Below are positions 58,680-64,000 of a stretch of DNA of 64,000 bases, piece by piece. The DNA is taken from positions 21,315,001 to 21,379,000 of the forward strand of contig OZ005621.1 in assembly GCA_963930655.1 (NCBI GenBank), given 5' to 3'. The position numbers and the translations under genes were made by a program. The number at the start of each line of letters is the position of its first letter. Positions within the stretch are counted from its first letter, which is position 1. The DNA comes from Myrica gale (taxonomy: Eukaryota > Streptophyta > Magnoliopsida > Fagales > Myricaceae). The notes under the pieces were generated by a model that saw only the letters and a list, made by a program, of their open reading frames with translations, was not told the DNA's origin and ran no database searches.

Positions 58680-61600
58680 CATTTCATAATCACCTTAAGT
58701 CTTCCTGGTGTACAATTTCTCAGCCAAAATCAAATCTGCTAAAGAGAAGGACAACTACAGCTAGCATAGGATCCAACACCAAACCGAAAGATGATTCAAG
58801 CCAAAATCTTTTGGATGGCAACAAACAGATTCCAACAAAATTATACTACAGGTCCTCTCCCACGGAATAAATTAGTAGGCTTTAGGTGATATGGTGATGC
58901 ATTGTATACCATTCCAAAGTGAATTGCACTGAAAGCATGGCAAAAAAAGAGGTACCCGACAGTGACAACACCTGGTATGATCTGACTTGCTTTAAGAGGG
59001 CTTCAGAGCACATTATCAGATCCCCTTTGATTTTATGCCACCTTGCATACAAGCCCCAGATATCTGCCCCACCCTCGCTTCGTACTATCTGTATCAGCAA
59101 GAGGAATACTCAAATACTAAAATATGTAATGATCATGTCTATACCATTACATGGTAAATTCATTCAAAAGGTACAAAGGGAGCACCACAAGAACAAAACC
59201 ACAGACAGAATCTTTAATCACAAATCTTATCGTATTACTAAATTACTGTACAAGTTATAGTTAAAACAGCCATGCCATAGATGCACAAAGATTGATAGCT
59301 GTAAGCACAAATATTATTCATTTTAGCCTTGGCAAGGATCAATAAATGGACTTACTTGAGTCAAATGGCCCCCATAAATATCAATCACCCACCCATTGCA
59401 AAGAAAAATAAGAAACAAACCTGGAATATAAGACAGTAAAAACATCGATGCAAGGAGAGAGAGAGAGAGAGTTATATTATGCCATTTTTGTATGGAGGCA
59501 ACAAGAAAACCAAAACGATGATCATGAAGAAGTTGCCTACCTGCTGTAGAACTTTTCCCAGAAACTCCACCAAGTACTCAGTTTCACGTGACCTTCCCAC
59601 CCCAGTATCTCCTTGTGTTGACTTGTTAAGATGGTCTACTTGATAATCAGCCGCATAATCTTGATCACAACAATCATCAAGATTGGTCATCACAGGAGAT
59701 ACTGACTTATTGGTTGAAGCCCTTATTTCCACTTCTATCATAATTTTCGTTAAGAGTTCAGCATTGATTCTTTTACAACCAGAGATGTTCAAAACCTTCT
59801 GTATAGCTTCCAGGGCCTAAAAGAACAAATTAATACATCACTAACAACAAGGGCCATCTAGAATGACACAACCATAAAAGATTAATTACCCTGTGCACTT
59901 TTACATGCAATAACCCATGCAAAGGATGGTTGAATGTAAAACAAGGCCCAACAGTCAGGGCCCCACATGAGTAATGCAATAGAAGTGGATAAAGTTGGAA
60001 CGCGAAACTATAAAATCTTAAATTTCCAGCATACCACATTCTAGCATTGTAGCTCTTTATACTTCCTAATTACTGCTTGACCCCTTTACAAAATATAAGC
60101 AGACTCTAAATGAGTGCAGTTGTGTATAGTTCTAAAATTGGTCTCTATTAAAATCTTCTCTATAGGGCACAAAGACAGCAACTTGAGAGAGAGAGAGAGA
60201 GGGGAGTTGTCCATAAGCACTAATAAGTGCAGCCCAACTAACATCAACCTGTTAACCCTATAACTCCCCATATCCATAATCTGCAAACCTTGCATCACTG
60301 TCTAATAGGTCCATCTCAAGCAGAGAGGGTGTTCTCACGTGCAGAAGTACTATGATTCCTAATGCCTAACACAAGAAAGAGCATGAGCTAAGCTGTGAGC
60401 ATAAAAAAGTGGTCAGGTTTGTGTGTTTTGTAATGAAAAATGTGCACAGTGTGCAACAAGCATCCATGAAGGTACTTCCTGTCGTTGACGCCTCGTCCAA
60501 AGCAAATGAAGCCTCCAAAGAAAGGTTTAGGAGAAGAAAACTTGCTTAATTTCAAAACAGATGTGCTACTTAGCAAAAAGAAAGCACTTACCTGACTGAT
60601 ATTGCCGACATCCATAGCAACATTACCATAGTTGTCCCACAACTGCCAGCTGTCACGCCTGTCACCAAGACATTTTTGGTCACTACATATCATACTTTAA
60701 CAAATACATGAACTGACAATGACTGGGTGTACATTGCATGCATGTGTGCAGAAATAGCATTCTAATCAAAGGAAGAAAGACCAAACTTGAACTTTAGGGC
60801 CTCTTTAAATGCTATAAAAGCCTCTTTGCTCCTCTTCTTGATCATATGCCTGCATAAGTAGTAACTTCCATATCATTATCCGGAAAAACAGTGCATACAG
60901 TTTATTACACGTTGATGATGAAAGAAAGAAATGACAAACAAATATCCATAGCATTAATCCTTAGATGACACAACCATCACAAGTAATTTTTTAAGTATGA
61001 ACAAAAAAAACTCATACATAACTCCATATACTCCTCATTAGTGGTTGAAAACAAAACCCTTGGTGTCTCACGCGGTTCAGTCTAAAACAGTTCCATATAG
61101 AGCTTCACAAACATGATCAGTCCTTCCATTAAAAAATAAATCATTTCAGCCTATCTTTCAGAATGGGAAGAGAAGATCCTTTCAGGTGAGATGCTAAAGA
61201 AGTAGGCAAAACCAACAAACAAATGGTACTAAAAGATGTGAACGGACATTCTTTCCCTGTTCCCACCAGGCAGGCCAAGACCTTGGTTACCTGATCCCTA
61301 GTATTCCTGTTTTCCCCCACATATTCCAACTGACATTTTGAAAATATACCATCTCAATCTAACAGGAGACATGGTCCGGACAAACTAATATACAAGTTTT
61401 GCAGTTCAAGAATTAAAGGACTATGCAGTACATACCATTTAAAGTCCCGTTTTTTAGCTGTTTTCAGCAATTTAGATTTGCTAATTACAAATGATCAATC
61501 TCTGATAAGCAAAGGGAAAAACAAGACAATCTCTCATGGTCCAGTCAAAGACACAAGCAAATATGAGGAAGCCCCCATGCCCAGCCAAAAGAAAACTAAA

Positions 61601-63884
61601 TAAGTAAAAGTTTTGTTACTCTCCCTAGATGTTTTGTGATATTACAATACCCACCCTTGTTTGAGAGACTAGAGCAAACACCATCCATGTCTCATAACCT
61701 AGACGGTATAATAGAAACTACACTATTCTTTTAAGCTAGGTAAGACAAACACAGAACATTGGTTTGATCTTCAGATTATAAAATATCTTCTTCAACAGGG
61801 TATGTCTGACACGAGAATGGTACTGTCCAGATGCCATTAACCCTTTTCTGCAACAGCAGAGGCTTGAAGTATCCTAAACAAGGATGGAGGTCATTTTAAT
61901 TGCCAGAAAACATAAAAAGAAAAAGCTGAATAATTTAGAGAAGGAAAATTTATGCAAGAGTTCAAATCCATACAGAAGAATCAGTGTATTCAGAATGCAA
62001 GATGAAGTAGAGCACGGAGAGCATACAAACAAGCAATATTATTCCAAGCCTCCCCATTATCAGGATCAAGTTGAACTGCACGAGTAAAGCCATCCAGAGC
62101 CTTCTCCACATCTCTAGCCTGTAACAGTTCATCAGCAATAGTTTCAGAGATTTCTGATAAAATGAAAAACACAAGGACTTCTCCATAGAACCTATAGAGA
62201 ACATAAATATATGCAGAAACCTATAAAATAGAGAACTAGCCCCAATGCAGATCAAATAAGGTACCTTCAAAGCAGCAGCCCCAAGGGCAAACCAGCCATC
62301 TGGATACAAAGAGTTAAGGGCCATAGCAGATTCCCTGAAAAAAAAAACCCACAAGAATATCGTTGCAAACCCAAATCCGTTATGAGCTACACTGATCATA
62401 CTCAATAATATATAAAAGAAATAATCTTATAAAGGCACTAAAGCAAACTAACCAAAGCATTTTAGATGTCTGATACTCCCCTCTGTTGTATGCACTGCGA
62501 GCAAGAGACCGCTGTCAAAGATACTTAATAGTGTCAACAAAGAGTCCACCAAAAAGCATACTCATTAAAACTGATTACAAGGAATGGGATCACCTTAGCT
62601 CTAGCTGACCTATTGTTTGAAACTTCCAGGGCTTTTTCATAGCAAGAATCGTCATTTGTAACATCACCCAATGAGCACCTAGAACATAGATTTTTGAGGA
62701 AGTGAGCCACATTGTGGAAGCCCAAAAGTTAGCTCCCGTTCTTTGAATTTTGTATTAGCTTTAAAGCTAAGCTGATCATCACTAAACATGCATCGCTTCA
62801 TGCATGAAGACAAACATAGCAAGGCAAATCAACTGAAACAAAGCTTCAACACAAATGAACAAAAAGGAAAACAGCAGATGTGACCCGATACCATCTTTAT
62901 AGCAAAACTTAACTGCTTACCCGTTCTACAAAACGGAGTAAGTAGATGTAAAGTTAAGAAACCATAATAAGAGTATATTCTAGCCCTGATAATGATCCCT
63001 TCCTATAAACCAGACTTAAATGATAAAAATGAAAAAGTCATAGGGACGTGACTTGCAACTTGCTAAGCACCACAAACCTACACATCAACATCTCAAATAG
63101 ACAAACATATGATATCCATGTGTAGTGAAACAAAAAAGAAAAACTCAAAATAAATTGATCCAATTTCCCAACTGGGATCCTTGTAAGGTTAGATGGGTAA
63201 GAAACCTTCAACACGATGCCACCACCACATTAACACTGAGAAGCAAATAAACAGACACCAATGCCTTCTGCCACTTTCTTTTCTAGTCTAGCCATTTTCA
63301 ATTGAGACATCTACCAGAAAAGTCTTTCATACTTTTACTGGAGATATGAATATGAGTGTGTTCATGCACACACGATAAATGCAAGAATAAAACGTCAACT
63401 GGATACAAATACCGATGCTATAGGCTAAAGTGTGATATCATCATATGAAGTTCACAAGCACCATTTACTTTACGATTTGGCTTGTCAAATACCATAAACA
63501 TGTATGTTGAACATAAGCTTCTGAGAATAAGCTAGCATGACCTAACACATTTGTAGAAAAAAGACCAAAATCATGACCTATACTTAAACATATTTTCTTA
63601 TCAACTTTTTTCTTGCCATTGGAAATGTTGGAGAAAAAACAAGCTGGAATGAACTCCACTTTGAGCTCACTAGTTGCCTACTTTTAATCAAGATTGATAT
63701 AAAAAGAGTTTTTGCTTTCCTGACAACGTGAACTTTGATAAGATTATTACCTGATATAAAAAGAGAATTCACTTAAAAGGAGAAAGAAAAAAAGAAGCTA
63801 ACTTACCATAACCTGGGGTCATTTGGACTTTCAGCTAGTCGTTTCTTTATGAGTTCAACAGCTGCTGCTTTCTTCTCCAATAGG
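58255..63884 (-). CDS. TTC27-like tetratricopeptide-repeat protein (3' part; continues beyond the window)
   Basis: Minus-strand exons: 63884-63807, 62678-62594, 62511-62453, 62334-62265, 62118-62027, 60849-60787, 60658-60592, 59816-59541, 59088-58972, 58643-58491 and 58350-58255 (stop). All junctions are in phase. The protein reads ELIKKRLAESPNDPRLW and then TPR units: SCYEKALEVSNNRSARAK, YPDGWFALGAAALK, KALDGFTRAVQLDPDNGEAW, SKEAFIAFKEALKF and DSWQLWDNYGNVAMDVGNIS. A helical carboxy end follows. The order and the WDNYGNVAMDVG signature fit the eukaryotic TTC27 family; in Arabidopsis the homologue was first labelled prenyltransferase-like for its TPR/alpha-repeat fold. One intron uses a GC donor. 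The amino-terminal half lies outside the window. Confidence 0.85.
58646..58676. repeat. GA microsatellite at an intron end
   Basis: An uninterrupted AG/GA run of about 30 bases sits directly at the acceptor side of the intron preceding the exon that starts at 58643. On the coding strand it is a CT tract, serving as the polypyrimidine tract. Similar GA tracts occur at 59454-59471 and 60186-60200. Confidence 0.75.
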
Positions 63885-64000
63885 CTGTTCTCAAATTGTA
63901 TCCCACATAAGACTCCCAAGGAAGGAGAAAAAAAAAAAATGACTCTCAAGAGGAAATTAACTTGGATAATGGCTGTTAAGTACCCACATACCGGTAGCAA

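Noticed and set aside
1-64000. CRISPR arrays, prokaryotic operons or defence systems
   Set aside because: Short regularly spaced repeats with unique spacers are absent, genes are intron-split, and all families are plant nuclear.

Overview
This is a window of plant nuclear DNA, most likely from an angiosperm and probably a eudicot. The protein-coding genes are split by many GT-AG introns, intergenic DNA is AT-rich, and every recognisable gene belongs to a land-plant family. No bacterial, viral or organellar gene set is present. Exon boundaries below were joined by hand from splice signals, reading-frame phase and family resemblance; no search was run.

Layout. (1) About 0.5-3.4 kb: a MITE and an inverted copy of a long LTR-like repeat. 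(2) 4.06-9.10 kb, minus strand: a four-exon gene for a 765-residue kinase-like protein with degenerate catalytic motifs. (3) 11.84-14.66 kb: a Mutator-like element with ~95-bp terminal inverted repeats and a near-perfect 9-bp target duplication. It carries pieces of a captured AIRP2-like RING E3 ligase gene on both strands. (4) About 15-28 kb, plus strand: exons of a gene ending in a RAWUL-like domain (LAX PANICLE2-like), with introns or upstream DNA filled by an LTR-like repeat, MITEs, a 905-bp internally deleted LINE and a compound TRIM/copia element. (5) 29.1-30.8 kb: a decayed LINE fragment, a tRNA-derived SINE and a MITE. (6) 31.98-49.38 kb, plus strand: a complete 21-exon gene for a P5A-type ATPase (PDR2/MIA orthologue, 1193 residues as assembled). 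Its tenth intron is 6.0 kb and holds an antisense LINE that itself carries an 805-bp foldback element. (7) 50.76-51.00 kb, minus strand: an intact SAUR gene. (8) 53.3-56.4 kb, plus strand: a DYAD/AMEIOTIC1-like gene. (9) 58.26 kb to the right edge, minus strand: the 3' part of a TTC27-like tetratricopeptide gene, continuing outside the window.

The genes are independent single-copy-type plant genes rather than a pathway or operon. The P5A ATPase next to a DYAD-like gene recalls an arrangement I remember from Arabidopsis chromosome 5. No new enzymatic or defence system was found. The most notable structures are mobile elements: the gene-capturing Mutator-like element whose centre appears flipped between internal inverted arms, the TRIM/copia composite with matching 5-bp target duplications, and the foldback nested in a LINE nested in an intron.
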